From Bacteroidota bacterium (GTDB lineage Bacteria > Bacteroidota > Bacteroidia > AKYH767-A > 2013-40CM-41-45), in the NCBI GenBank assembly GCA_016720655.1, contig JADKKE010000010.1, forward strand, positions 124,001 through 188,000: DNA of 64,000 bases. The letters run 5' to 3'. Shown piece by piece: positions 9,030 through 17,401 of this stretch (positions within the stretch are counted from its first letter, which is position 1; each line of letters opens with the position of its first letter). The position numbers and the translations under genes were made by a program. The notes under the pieces were generated by a model. It saw nothing but the letters and a program-made list of their open reading frames with translations, was not told where the DNA came from and did not search any database.

Positions 9030-9371
9030 TATTTTCGTGTAAAAGATTAACACAATAGATTTTTTTAAAACATCAGGAACTAAAGGTGTTGGAAGACATC
9101 CATTAAAACTCGGAATACCAATTTACTTTGACGGCAAATTCTTTGTTCAAAACGACAGAATAAATAAATAAATTGTGTTGAGAGCAGCACGAACGCATAA
9201 AACCGCCTTGCTACGTGGAATAGTAAATGTTAATTTCGGATCAAGAGAATGGTGTGCCCGGCAACAAAACTAAACGTTTTGCGAAATAAATTGCGTGACC
9301 TAAATCATCTAAGTTTATGACAAGTATTATTTTCTATCTGACGGCTTCTTAGCACTTTTGTAAGAAGTAAA
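9030..9371. repeat. Intergenic region with a partial copy of repeat B
   Basis: Positions 9051-9110 (CAATAGATTTTTTTAAAAC ... GTGTTGGAAGACATCCATTAAAACT) match the middle of repeat B at 10113-10170, 11707 and 13333-13390. The rest, to the start of the next gene, contains no coding frame that I trust. Confidence 0.55.
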
Positions 9372-9747
9372 ATGGAATTGAAAACCCTCACTAAATTTCA
9401 AAAACTGATGCTCATTAATGCGCATCCTTCAAAATTGGTGCTGAACACTATTGGATGCGCAATTGCTCTTTTTACTTATGGAAGCATCAGATTTTATTTG
9501 CAATTCTTTTGGAGGTTTGTTCATCGTTGCAGGAACAATAATTACAACCCAATTCTACAAATTTAGTCTTGATAAAATTGCAGATACGTTTTTTGGAAAA
9601 ATATTCCTACGATACTCTACACCCTTCGGTTTTATATGCTACCTCGCAAGTCATATAGTGATTCCACTTTCCTTTTGGCTGCATAATCTGCTTGTGTCAC
9701 TACTTGGTTTAATTATCCTTGTTTGTGGTTTGATAAAAATTAAATAA
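9372..9747 (+). CDS. Small four-helix membrane protein (two frameshifts)
   Basis: Two overlapping frames (9372-9566 and 9451-9747) join into one product of about 125 residues if one A is added at TATGGAAGC (about 9480) and one T at CTTTTGG (about 9508). The join reads ...TYGKHQILFAILFGGLFIVAG... The result has four hydrophobic segments and ends CGLIKIK. I do not recognise the family. It is the first gene of the repeat-separated accessory array. Confidence 0.6.
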
Positions 9748-9774
9748 AATTATGGAAAACTGACTAAATGTGAA

Positions 9775-10268
9775 ATGCGTTTTAAGCTTTTTTATTTCGT
9801 GACAAAATTTAATTTCAATTGAATCAAACGGCGGCATGCAGTTTAATCACAAAATTCAACAAAATCAAAGTTCAGACAAAAGAGAATGGCGGAATTACAT
9901 GTCGTCCCTACTGGACTTATCCCTATGTGTGCATTTTGCTACCGACATTTCGTCCCTAAAGGGACTCACCAGTCTTTCCATGAAACACCAGAGTCAAACC
10001 GCATAAAATTGAATAAAATCAATACATCCATTTCACCACTTACACGCATGGAACCCGGGCGAATTTGACTGTAATCCCGACAAAAAAATCTATTGCAACA
10101 ATCAAAGAATAGCAGAATAGATTTTTTTTGAACTGCAGGGGCTAATTGTGTTGGAAGAAACCCATGACAACAGCGAACAACAATCATTTGCTGAAATGAC
10201 TCAAACAGATTATCTTTCCATAGTGAAATACGGAAAACCGGCAATCAGCGCAATCCCATTCGCGTTCA
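9775..10268. repeat. Dispersed composite repeat (A' + B), copy 2
   Basis: The left part is A' (ATTTCAATTGAATCAAACGG ... GTTCAGACAAAA). Part B has the hairpins CGTCCCTACTGGAC and CGTCCCTAAAGGGAC, then GGGCGAATTTGACTG, AATAGATTTTTTTT, GTGTTGGAAGAAACCCAT, ACTCAAACAGATTATCTTTC and a terminal CATTGTTAGACGAC. The same order of landmarks is present at 11461-11875 and, from the middle on, at 13190-13480. It fills the gap before arr. Confidence 0.75.
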
Positions 10269-10304
10269 TTGTTAGACGACAGACGTGGACCTAAATTGTT
10301 GTGA

Positions 10305-10757
10305 ATGGAACAGAATACAAACGAACAAAAATCAATCGGACAAGGCTCGACACCTTTTTCTCAGACATATTTTCACGGGACAAAGGCAGACCTCGAACTT
10401 GGCGACTTAATTGAAGTTGGTAAAAACTCCAACTTTGGACAACGAAAAAATGCGAAATACATTTTCCTTACAGCGACACTTGATGCTGCAATTTGGGGAG
10501 CAGAACTTGCCATTGGAGAAGGACGAGAACGAATTTATTTAGTTGAACCAACAGGGCAAATTGAAGACGACCCCGACCTGACGGATAAAAAATTTCCGGG
10601 TAATCCAACAAAATCGTATCGTTCGACACAGCCATTTAAAGTTGTCGGAGAAGTTTCAATTTGGCAAGGACACCCAGCCGAGTTAGTTCAGACAATGAAA
10701 GACACATTAGCAAGACTTAAAGATCAAGGCATTAATTCATTAAATGACAGTGAGTAA
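10305..10757 (+). CDS. arr: Rifampin ADP-ribosyltransferase (Arr family)
   Basis: The 150-residue product matches the Arr family over its whole length: YFHGTKADL with H24, YIFLTATLDAAIWGAELA with Y52, GEGRERIYLVEPTG, and DDPDLTDKKFPGNPTKSYR with the conserved acidic residue near D89. Arr enzymes move ADP-ribose from NAD+ to rifamycins and inactivate them. Arr is frequently found on mobile cassettes. Here it lies between repeat copies with the VOC gene 51 nt downstream. There is no Shine-Dalgarno sequence, which is normal for this phylum. A native physiological role cannot be excluded. Confidence 0.92.
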   Translation: MEQNTNEQKSIGQGSTPFSQTYFHGTKADLELGDLIEVGKNSNFGQRKNAKYIFLTATLDAAIWGAELAIGEGRERIYLVEPTGQIEDDPDLTDKKFPGNPTKSYRSTQPFKVVGEVSIWQGHPAELVQTMKDTLARLKDQGINSLNDSE

Positions 10758-10808
10758 CAAAAAACGAAACTCTAACTAAGAAAGTAAACAATTTTTAAAA
10801 TAATAATT

Positions 10809-11246
10809 ATGGCACTTATCAATCCCCACATCAACTTCAACGGAAATGCCGAAGAAGCATTCAATTTTTACAAGTCAGTATTTGGCGGAGAGTTCTCAAA
10901 AATAATGCGTTTCAAAGATTTAGCAAGTGCTGAATTTCCAGTAGCAGAACATGAAGCAAATAAAATAATGCACATTGCTTTACCAATTGGCAAAAGTATT
11001 TTAATGGCTAATGATGTACCTGAAATTCTGGGACGAACAAACGAAAATGAGAACAGAAGCAAAATTGTAATTCGTGTTGAAAGCAAAGAAGAAGCTGACA
11101 AATTATTCAATGGACTTTCGGCAGGCGGACAAATTGAAATGCCTATTTCTGACAGCCCTTGGGGTTCATATTTTGGTATGTTTAGAGACAAATATGGAAT
11201 TGAATGGATGATAGATTTTGACTCGAATTATATAGGGCAAATTTAA
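10809..11246 (+). CDS. VOC superfamily (PhnB/glyoxalase-like) protein
   Basis: The 145-residue product begins ALINPHINFNGNAEEAFNFY, the typical opening of the PhnB-type vicinal oxygen chelate group. It ends with GSYFGMFRDKYGIEWMIDF, the second beta-alpha-beta-beta-beta module. The metal- and substrate-binding roles of such proteins are varied, and many are annotated only by fold. It follows arr closely and probably shares its transcript. Proteins of this fold recur in cassette-type accessory DNA. Confidence 0.85.
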   Translation: MALINPHINFNGNAEEAFNFYKSVFGGEFSKIMRFKDLASAEFPVAEHEANKIMHIALPIGKSILMANDVPEILGRTNENENRSKIVIRVESKEEADKLFNGLSAGGQIEMPISDSPWGSYFGMFRDKYGIEWMIDFDSNYIGQI

Positions 11247-11875
11247 CCTGCTGCGAAGGATACTATCGCTTCAAAGGATCTCCAAAATCCTTTGCCCATA
11301 TACTGTGTGATGTTCATTTGTCTAGACTGTGATTTTGATGATTTATATGATTTCACTGAGGTGCATCTATACTATTAGGTGGGATTGAATTAATGAAGGC
11401 ATGTTCTGCATTTCTAAAGAAATTTCATCAATGATGATTTCTCCAAAATCAACGAAATTAAAATAATCAGTTTAATCAAAATCAGACAAAAACACATGTC
11501 GTCCCTACGGGACTTACACCTTTGTGTGCGTTTTGCTACCGATATTTCGTCCCTAACGGGACTAAACTGTCGTACTATAAAATCCAAATTAATAACAGTA
11601 TCAATTCGAATAAAATCTAAGTTCCATCATACAAATACAAGCAAAAACCAAGGGCGAATCTAGTTACACTCCTGCCAAAATAATCAAAGTGTCAATCGAA
11701 GATTCTGCAATAGATTTTTTTATAAAATGCATGTGCAAAATGAGATGGATTAAGCCTGTAAATAAGCGAACAACAACCGTTTGCTTCAATGCCTCAAACC
11801 GGCTATCTTTCCATAGTGAAATATGGAAGGACGGCACATCAGCAAAACCCATTTCAAGCTATGTTAAACGATAGC
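11247..11875. repeat. Dispersed repeats A and B, tandem copy
   Basis: Positions 11247-11490 are repeat A copy 2 (CTGCGAAGGATACTATCGCT ... TTGTCTAGACTGTGATT ... CAGACAAAAAC). Positions 11495-11875 are repeat B copy 3 (CGTCCCTACGGGAC, CGTCCCTAACGGGAC, GGGCGAATCTAGT, AATAGATTTTTTT, TATCTTTCCATAGTGAAAT). Its right end, GCTATGTTAAACGATAGC, is a small hairpin corresponding to the TTGTTAGACGAC end of copy 2. It separates the arr/VOC pair from the SRPBCC/Imm11 pair. Confidence 0.75.
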
Positions 11876-11930
11876 TAGTATGACAGAAAGTAACAACTCG
11901 AAAGATTAATCTCAACAAATCTTTAACACT

Positions 11931-12389
11931 ATGAAAAAGTTACAATTCAAAGTTAACATCAATGCACATGTGACCAAAGTTTATGATTTTATGCTTGGCA
12001 TCAACAGTAAATCAACGTATGAGCAATGGACTGCTTTGTTTAACCCGACATCCACCTATGAAGGAACCTGGGACAAGGGAAATAAAATTCTATTTATTGG
12101 GGTCGATGAGAAAGGAGAAAAGGGAGGTATGGTTTCCAGGATAGTTGAAAACATTCCCAAGAGATTTGTTTCTATTCAACATTATGGTCTTTATCAGGCA
12201 GACAAAGAAATTACAGAAGGACCAGAAGTTGAAAAATGGGCAAACGGATTTGAAAATTATAGCTTCGAAGAAAACACTGGGAGTACAACCCTTACTGTTG
12301 ACTTAGATACCACTGAAGATTTTTTAGATTATATGAATGAGACCTACCCAAAAGCACTCGATAAGTTGAAAGAAATTTGTGAAAAATAA
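11931..12389 (+). CDS. SRPBCC-fold (AHSA1/START-like) protein
   Basis: The 152-residue product starts KKLQFKVNINAHVTKVYDFM, the first strand and helices of the SRPBCC fold. It has a Y-x-x-W segment (TYEQWTALFNP) and the long C-terminal helix DYMNETYPKALDKLKEICEK typical of SRPBCC domain proteins. These bind hydrophobic ligands, but no specific substrate can be inferred. It is a single gene between repeat B and the Imm11-like gene. Confidence 0.8.
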   Translation: MKKLQFKVNINAHVTKVYDFMLGINSKSTYEQWTALFNPTSTYEGTWDKGNKILFIGVDEKGEKGGMVSRIVENIPKRFVSIQHYGLYQADKEITEGPEVEKWANGFENYSFEENTGSTTLTVDLDTTEDFLDYMNETYPKALDKLKEICEK

Positions 12390-12426
12390 CAATTTCTATA
12401 ATTTCTTTAAACTGGAAAGAAATTAC

Positions 12427-13096
12427 ATGCACTTTGAGATCAGAAATAGTTATAAGAATATAGGGAGAGGAGGATTTCCCTCAATCTCAAAATATTCACC
12501 TGGAACAAGGAAAAACTGTTCATGATAAAGACTTTATCTGGAATATAGGCGATTCTTCATTTCCTGATTTTACTCCAAATATTGGCACATTGATTATTCA
12601 GAATGGGGCTAAGTTGACAGACTTTATTAGTTCCGCAACAATTTCATCGGGATTTATTGTCAGTTCTAAAGTAAAGTTGATTCTTGAAAAGTTTAACCTG
12701 GCTCCTACCCGATTTTATTCTTGCAGCCTTTCACATAAAGGAACAATAATAAATGAATATTACTTTCTTCACACTTTAAACAATCTTGAAATGGACATTG
12801 ATTTTACCCGAAGTGTTTTTCAAGTTAAAAGGTTTGAAGAAGTAATAGACAGAATAGTTTTTAGAGACTTTAATGAACTTCAAAATAAAACTAAGGAATT
12901 AAATGAAGCTATTGAATATTATACATTGCAATATGAGAGTATATTTATTAAACAATCCAAAAATGAAAAACTGGATTTGTTTAAATTAGGTGATGCTGGA
13001 TATGGAACTTACATTTCAAATAAACTTAGAGAAGCTTTTGAAGATGCTAAACTTTCAGGAATTAATTATCGTGAAGCAAAAATTTACTACAGCTAA
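12427..13096 (+). CDS. Imm11-family (DUF1629-like) immunity protein, one frameshift
   Basis: The intact frame from 12590 encodes LTDFISSATISSGFIVSSKV, LILEKFNLAPTRFYSC and YYFLHTL, the pattern of the Imm11/MXAN_0049-type immunity family. An upstream ATG at 12427 encodes MHFEIRNSYKNIG. Removing one G from GGGAGAGGAGG (about 12462) joins it through EEDFPQSQNIHLEQGKTV to the main frame, giving about 222 residues, near family length. Such proteins usually protect against a toxin encoded next to them in polymorphic-toxin loci. No toxin gene is adjacent, so it is an orphan within the accessory array. The family call is from memory and moderately sure. Confidence 0.65.
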
Positions 13097-13490
13097 CAGC
13101 ACCTACCCAAGAGCCCGGGGTTCGTGTTTCAAAGACTATTTTGTTGTTAATCAAGCATTTTTTTTAAGTTTTGTTGTAAAAGTCCCGTGCTTTGGGGATA
13201 AAAACCAGAGCCACAACCGCCTATAATAGAATAAAAATACCCCATCCGTTTATCCTTTTACTCGCATGAAAGCAGAGCAAATCTATCTGTACTCCTGACA
13301 AATAAATCTTCAGTTTAAATCGAAAATTAATGCAATAGATTTTTAATAAAACTGCGGGAGATAAAGGCGTTGGAAGAATCCCATTAAAACTGTGAACTAA
13401 ATCCATTTGTTGCAATGACTCAAATGGGTTATCTTTCCATATCAAAATTTGGAAGTTCGGCAGTTCAGCAAAACTCCATTATGCACAACC
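13097..13490. repeat. Dispersed repeat B, copy 4 (5' part diverged)
   Basis: From about 13190 the landmarks of repeat B follow in order: AGTCCCGTGCTTTGGGGAT (decayed hairpin), CCGCCTATAATAGAATAAAA, CTCGCATG, ACTCCTGACAAATAAATCT, AATAGATTTTTAATAAAACT, GTTGGAAGAATCCCATTAAA, GGGTTATCTTTCCATA. It ends ATGCACAACCCGTGGGCGT just before the module 2 kinase, so no separate conserved promoter is visible for that gene. The stretch 13097-13190 shows nothing recognisable. Confidence 0.65.
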
Positions 13491-13538
13491 CGTGGGCGTC
13501 ATCGGAACCTCAAACTGGCTGCAAGAAATAAACAGGAT

Positions 13539-15500
13539 ATGAAAAAAATAATTTCTCTGGTTTCAATATTGTTCTCTTTACAGAACTATTCATTTTCGCA
13601 AGACCAACACATTATTGACTCCTTAGAAACCCAACTCAAAAACCATTTCACAAAAAAAAAGGAGTCAAAAATAAAATCACCATCGCTGTACGATTCGACT
13701 GCGGCATACATTTTAATTGAACTCTCCTCCGCATATTGGTACAGTAACCCAGACAAGGCACAGGACTATGTCGAACAATGCCTGACTGTTTCGGAGCAAA
13801 TAGGTTTTAAAAAAGGAATAGGCAGGGCTTATTACGGTATGGGAATTATTCTTAATGTTAATGGAGATAATTTAGCTTCTTTAGTATATTATGAAAAGGC
13901 ACTTAAGATTGGAGAAGAAGTCGGGGATACAAATAATATTGCAAATTCTTATCACAACATCGGAATGGTTTATGCAAACCAGGGAAATTACCCCGAAGCG
14001 CTGAAAAATTTTTTTACCTCTTTAAAAATATATGAAGAAACCGGGAATAAAAGAGGCTTGGCAAGTGCTTATAATAATATCGGAAATGTTTATTATTACC
14101 AGAGGAATTACCCAGAAGCATTGAAAAATAATTTTGCCTCTTTAAAGATAAGAGAAGAAATTGGGGATAAAAGAGGTAGTGCAGTTTCTTATAGCAGCAT
14201 CGGAATGGTTTATTATGATCAGTGCAATTACCCCGAAGCATTGAAAAATTATTATGCATCTCTAAAAATATACGAAGAAACCGGGAATAGAATGAACATA
14301 GCAATTGCTAATGAAAACATTGGATTGGTTTATGCTGATCAGGGCAATTATCCCGAAGCGCTTAAAAATCATTTTACCTCTCTAAAAATAATGGAAGAAA
14401 TTGGGAGTAAAAATCATATTGCGGGTTCCTGTAAAAATATTGGACTCGCAAAAATAAAATCACATGCAGCAAAGGAAGGTAAGGAGTGGCTGCTCAAAGG
14501 ATTGCTGATTGCCAAAGAGATTGAAGCGATAGGGACTATGAGAGATAGCTATGAAGGTTTGGCTGAAGCCGACAGCGCTCTTGGCAATTTCAAAGGTGCT
14601 TATGAGAATCATAAATTATTTATGTTGTACCAAGACAGCATTGAGAATACTGAAAACACTGAGAAAATAGTTGCACTGCAAATGAATTACGATTTCAGCA
14701 AGAAGCAAGATTCACTCAATGCTGTACAGGCAAAGAAAGATATTGTTGCTCAAAAAGAATTAATTAAACAAAAACTCCTTCGCAATAGATTTATAGGCGG
14801 CACTGTTATATTTCTGTTGCTTGCAGGAGCTGTAATCATATTCTTCATTGAAAGGATGCAACGAAATAAAAAGAAGCAGATGGAAGCGGTTAGAGCACGC
14901 ATCAGCCGTGATTTACATGATGATATGGGCAGCACACTACAGAGCATTTCAGTAATGAGCGAGATTGCACGCATGAAATCAACTTCAGGCAGCAATCAAG
15001 AATCGCTTCCGTTTCTCGAAAAAATCGGAAGTGCTTCGCGTGACATGATAGATAAAATGACTGATATCGTGTGGGCAGTGAGTCCGCAGAACGATAATTT
15101 CGAAAACATCCTACTCCACATGCGTGCATTTGGCGGCGAGCTGCTTGCCGGAAAAGATATTGCGCTGCATTTCAAATCGGATAGTGAATTAAACAGCATC
15201 ATACTTTCTATGGAAAAACGGAAATCATTTTTCCTGGTTTATAAAGAAGCCCTGAACAATGCCTATAAATATTCCAGTGCAAAAAATGTGAAGGTTGAAA
15301 TCTCCAAAACCAATCATACATTAAAATTAGTTGTTGAAGATGATGGTGTCGGTTTCAATAAGAATGAAGACCGTTTAAAAACAGGTGGCAATGGATTGAA
15401 AAACATGAATACAAGAGCCGCTGAACTGAATGGCAGTTTTTCAATTACTTCAGAACCGGGGCACGGAACAACAGTTATTCTTAAAGTGAACCTGAATTAA
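13539..15500 (+). CDS. TPR-containing sensor histidine kinase (module 2)
   Basis: The 653-residue paralogue of the kinase at 3570 has a signal peptide (1-20, ...NYSFSQ). Five strongly conserved 40-residue TPR units (about 100-300; YPEALKN..ASLKI.EE.G) are also 120-bp repeats in the DNA. A coiled coil precedes the membrane helix 418-437. The HisKA_3-type core has H460 in SRDLHDDMGS, N-box EALNNAYKY, G1 DDGVGF and G2 GGNGLKN. The ATG at 13539 was chosen because it opens the signal peptide; the frame extends 30 codons further upstream into repeat sequence. The regulator gene follows after 82 nt, with an operator in the gap. Confidence 0.9.
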   Translation: MKKIISLVSILFSLQNYSFSQDQHIIDSLETQLKNHFTKKKESKIKSPSLYDSTAAYILIELSSAYWYSNPDKAQDYVEQCLTVSEQIGFKKGIGRAYYGMGIILNVNGDNLASLVYYEKALKIGEEVGDTNNIANSYHNIGMVYANQGNYPEALKNFFTSLKIYEETGNKRGLASAYNNIGNVYYYQRNYPEALKNNFASLKIREEIGDKRGSAVSYSSIGMVYYDQCNYPEALKNYYASLKIYEETGNRMNIAIANENIGLVYADQGNYPEALKNHFTSLKIMEEIGSKNHIAGSCKNIGLAKIKSHAAKEGKEWLLKGLLIAKEIEAIGTMRDSYEGLAEADSALGNFKGAYENHKLFMLYQDSIENTENTEKIVALQMNYDFSKKQDSLNAVQAKKDIVAQKELIKQKLLRNRFIGGTVIFLLLAGAVIIFFIERMQRNKKKQMEAVRARISRDLHDDMGSTLQSISVMSEIARMKSTSGSNQESLPFLEKIGSASRDMIDKMTDIVWAVSPQNDNFENILLHMRAFGGELLAGKDIALHFKSDSELNSIILSMEKRKSFFLVYKEALNNAYKYSSAKNVKVEISKTNHTLKLVVEDDGVGFNKNEDRLKTGGNGLKNMNTRAAELNGSFSITSEPGHGTTVILKVNLN

Positions 15501-15518
15501 AAATTAAAGGCCATCTAA

Positions 15519-15566
15519 ACTACCCAAAATAGGTAGTAGCTTCACCATAAAGTAGTTTACCTTTAC
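15519..15566 (+). promoter_or_regulatory. Module 2 regulator promoter with operator
   Basis: The perfect inverted repeat ACTACC-CAAAATA-GGTAGT (15519-15537) is followed after 20 nt by TACCTTTAC (15558-15566), near the TAnnTTTG consensus. It lies in the 82-nt gap between kinase and regulator genes. The same dyad with the same spacing to a -7 box precedes the secreted-protein gene at 17402, which implies autoregulation by the encoded regulator (inference). Confidence 0.6.
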
Positions 15567-15582
15567 ACTGTCCTTATATACT

Positions 15583-16233
15583 ATGAATATTAAAGTCGCA
15601 ATTTTTGAAGATAATCCACTTTTGCGTGACAGCCTGTTCCAGCTTATAAACGGCAGTGAGGGTTTTGTGTGCACCGGTGCATTTCCTGATTGCACAGACC
15701 TGATGCGAAAAGTTGAATCGGCTAATCCCGATGTAATTCTCATGGATATTGACCTTCCCGGTGGAATGAACGGCATTGAAGCAGTAGGAAAAATCAACCA
15801 AACGCATCCCGAAATTATGATCATCATGCAAACGGTTTTCAATGACAATGAAAGAATATTTCAGTCCATAACTGCCGGTGCATCCGGTTATCTTTTAAAA
15901 AATACTTCGCCTGTGCGTATCCTTGAATCCATACGCGAAGCAGCCACGGGCGGAGCGCCCATGACTCCGAGCATTGCGCATAAAATCCTCGAAGTATTCC
16001 GGAGCAAAAAGCCTGCTCTACCTGCTAACGACCAATCGCAGCTCAACGACAGACAGAATGAAATTCTCGAGTGTATTTTCAACGGGATGAGCTATAAGCT
16101 CATAGCCGAGAAGCTTTTCATATCGGTTGAAACCGTCCGCTACCATGTCAAAAACATTTATGAAATCCTGCACGTCCATTCGCGTGATGAACTCATTTCA
16201 AAAGTTAAAGGGAAATCTTTTTTAAGCTTTTAA
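15583..16233 (+). CDS. LuxR/NarL-type response regulator (module 2)
   Basis: The 216-residue product has a receiver domain with phosphoacceptor D55 (VILMD), the conserved Lys in GYLLKNTSP, and a C-terminal LuxR-type HTH (LNDRQNEILECI ... SVETVRYHVKNIYEIL). It aligns with the frameshifted regulator of module 1 from end to end (FEDN.LR..LFQLINGS.GF.C.GAF). It is the expected phosphotransfer partner of the upstream kinase. Its likely DNA target is ACTACC-N7-GGTAGT, found upstream of its own gene and of the secreted-protein gene at 17402. Confidence 0.92.
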   Translation: MNIKVAIFEDNPLLRDSLFQLINGSEGFVCTGAFPDCTDLMRKVESANPDVILMDIDLPGGMNGIEAVGKINQTHPEIMIIMQTVFNDNERIFQSITAGASGYLLKNTSPVRILESIREAATGGAPMTPSIAHKILEVFRSKKPALPANDQSQLNDRQNEILECIFNGMSYKLIAEKLFISVETVRYHVKNIYEILHVHSRDELISKVKGKSFLSF

Positions 16234-16392
16234 GTGCCTGTTTAAATTTCTCAATACTGGCATTCTTAAGGGTTCGACCATGCTTGGCAATGTCATTTAG
16301 TCAATGGGATTGATGTATTGGCTGTCAATTTATGGAATTATTAGGCCCGCTAGGGCCATACTCTTGGTAAATTAGGACTACATGAGAGCGCT

Positions 16393-16424
16393 AAGCCCCT
16401 TTAGGGGCGCACTCTTTAAACACA
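16393..16424 (+). repeat. Left 32-bp inverted REP arm
   Basis: This arm is the exact reverse complement of 17041-17072. It contains GCCCCTTTAGGGGC, a foldable palindrome, followed by GCACTCTTTAAACACA pointing into the element. Confidence 0.8.
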
Positions 16425-16456
16425 CAGCTTTTTTCGACAACGAAGGCACACTGTAT

Positions 16457-16948
16457 TCACCTCCCAAATAACGTGTCATCAAAAATTGAAATCGGTTGTT
16501 TAAAAATATATCGTTCGTCAAATTCAACCTCAAAACGTTGAAGGAACTTATGGTACTCTTCAACAAAAGAGATTTTTCTATGATGTTCTTTTTGGTTTTG
16601 AATATAATTAATCACATTCATCAAATCGGATTTGCTATAAGAAAAGGCTCCATACCCCCCCTGCCAATGAAATTTATATTTTATAAATCCACGCTTATTT
16701 ATCCACTTACTAGAGTCAGCTTTTATCTCTTCCATCAAATCAGGTAGGGGATCAGATGGACGGTAACCTATCAGAATATGCAGATGATCTTCAACCCCAT
16801 TAATACACAACAATTTATGACGTCGATTCATGATAATTTCGGAAATGTACTTATGTAACTCCATTTCCCAATTGGGATTAATTAAAGCCTCTCGATATTT
16901 TACACCAAAGATGAGTTGAAGATGTATTTGAGTGTATGTATTTGCCAT
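16457..16948 (-). CDS. REP-associated tyrosine transposase (IS200-like, TnpA_REP)
   Basis: The 163-residue product of the HUH/Y1 transposase family has the HUH motif in DHLHILIGY. The candidate catalytic Tyr is in the segment GAFSYSKSDLMNVINYIQNQ, which precedes KEHH. The opening ANTYTQIHLQLIFGVK is typical. The start was set at the ATG at 16948 rather than five codons upstream. Such enzymes cut single-stranded DNA at REP hairpins and are thought to spread REP sequences. The gene appears complete and is surrounded by matching REP hairpins, so the element may be active. Confidence 0.9.
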   Translation of the reverse strand: MANTYTQIHLQLIFGVKYREALINPNWEMELHKYISEIIMNRRHKLLCINGVEDHLHILIGYRPSDPLPDLMEEIKADSSKWINKRGFIKYKFHWQGGYGAFSYSKSDLMNVINYIQNQKEHHRKISFVEEYHKFLQRFEVEFDERYIFKQPISIFDDTLFGR

Positions 16949-17040
16949 TTGATTTTTACACAATTATATATGAGGGGTAAGTCGAATGCAACCGATATAT
17001 GCAGGAACTTTTACGTTGTTTAATAAATGGACAGATGAGT

Positions 17041-17072
17041 TGTGTTTAAAGAGTGCGCCCCTAAAGGGGCTT
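17041..17072 (-). repeat. Right 32-bp inverted REP arm
   Basis: Perfect inverted copy of 16393-16424, carrying the GCCCCTAAAGGGGC hairpin. A second hairpin, GGCCCTAAAGGGCC, follows about 35 bp outward, mirroring the left side. Confidence 0.8.
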
Positions 17073-17270
17073 GAGGTGCTCATGTTTCTTGTGTTACCAT
17101 AAGTACGGCCCTAAAGGGCCTGTCAATCTAAGTGCATTTGCTCATTTTGAAATTTTCTGTTTAACTTAATGACATTGCCCACCACACCCTTAAGTGTATA
17201 CTGAAGGCATCCCTGCGAGATAATCACCTATCCCTCTTTTTTCGGTAAGGTTCAATCGCCCACCATCAAA

Positions 17271-17318
17271 ACTACCCATTTCAGGTAGTGCGATCAACTT
17301 CGTTAGTTCTTACTTTTG
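17271..17318 (+). promoter_or_regulatory. Module 2 secreted-protein promoter with operator
   Basis: The perfect inverted repeat ACTACC-CATTTCA-GGTAGT (17271-17289) is followed after 21 nt by the -7 box TACTTTTG (17311-17318), an exact TAnnTTTG. The same dyad lies upstream of the module 2 regulator gene. The operator covers the -33 position, as expected for an activator. It drives the two secreted-protein genes at 17402 and 18336. Confidence 0.65.
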
Positions 17319-17401
17319 ACGTATAAAATTGAACGATTTGCAAATTATCTGAAGAATTTGATTGAAGAAATATTTTTAAAACTATTCTAAAAACAAATAA
17401 A

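Larger units (their letters stand above)
16265..17194. mobile_element. REP-associated transposase element with nested inverted ends
   Basis: A single transposase gene is flanked by symmetrical inverted sequences. The outer matches are CTTAAGGG (16265-16272) against CCCTTAAG (17187-17194), and GGCAATGTCATT (16286-16297) against AATGACATTGCC (17168-17179). Next are hairpins GGCCCGCTAGGGCC and GGCCCTAAAGGGCC. Innermost is a perfect 32-bp inverted pair (16393-16424 and 17041-17072), each arm itself containing a GCCCCTAAAGGGGC hairpin. The structure resembles a RAYT/REP unit. It sits between the module 2 regulator and the secreted-protein genes. Confidence 0.75.

Noticed and set aside
9966..10244. 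92-codon minus-strand frame, with similar frames at 11664-11852 and 13221-13445
   Set aside because: These similar frames are all translations of repeat B, not genes.
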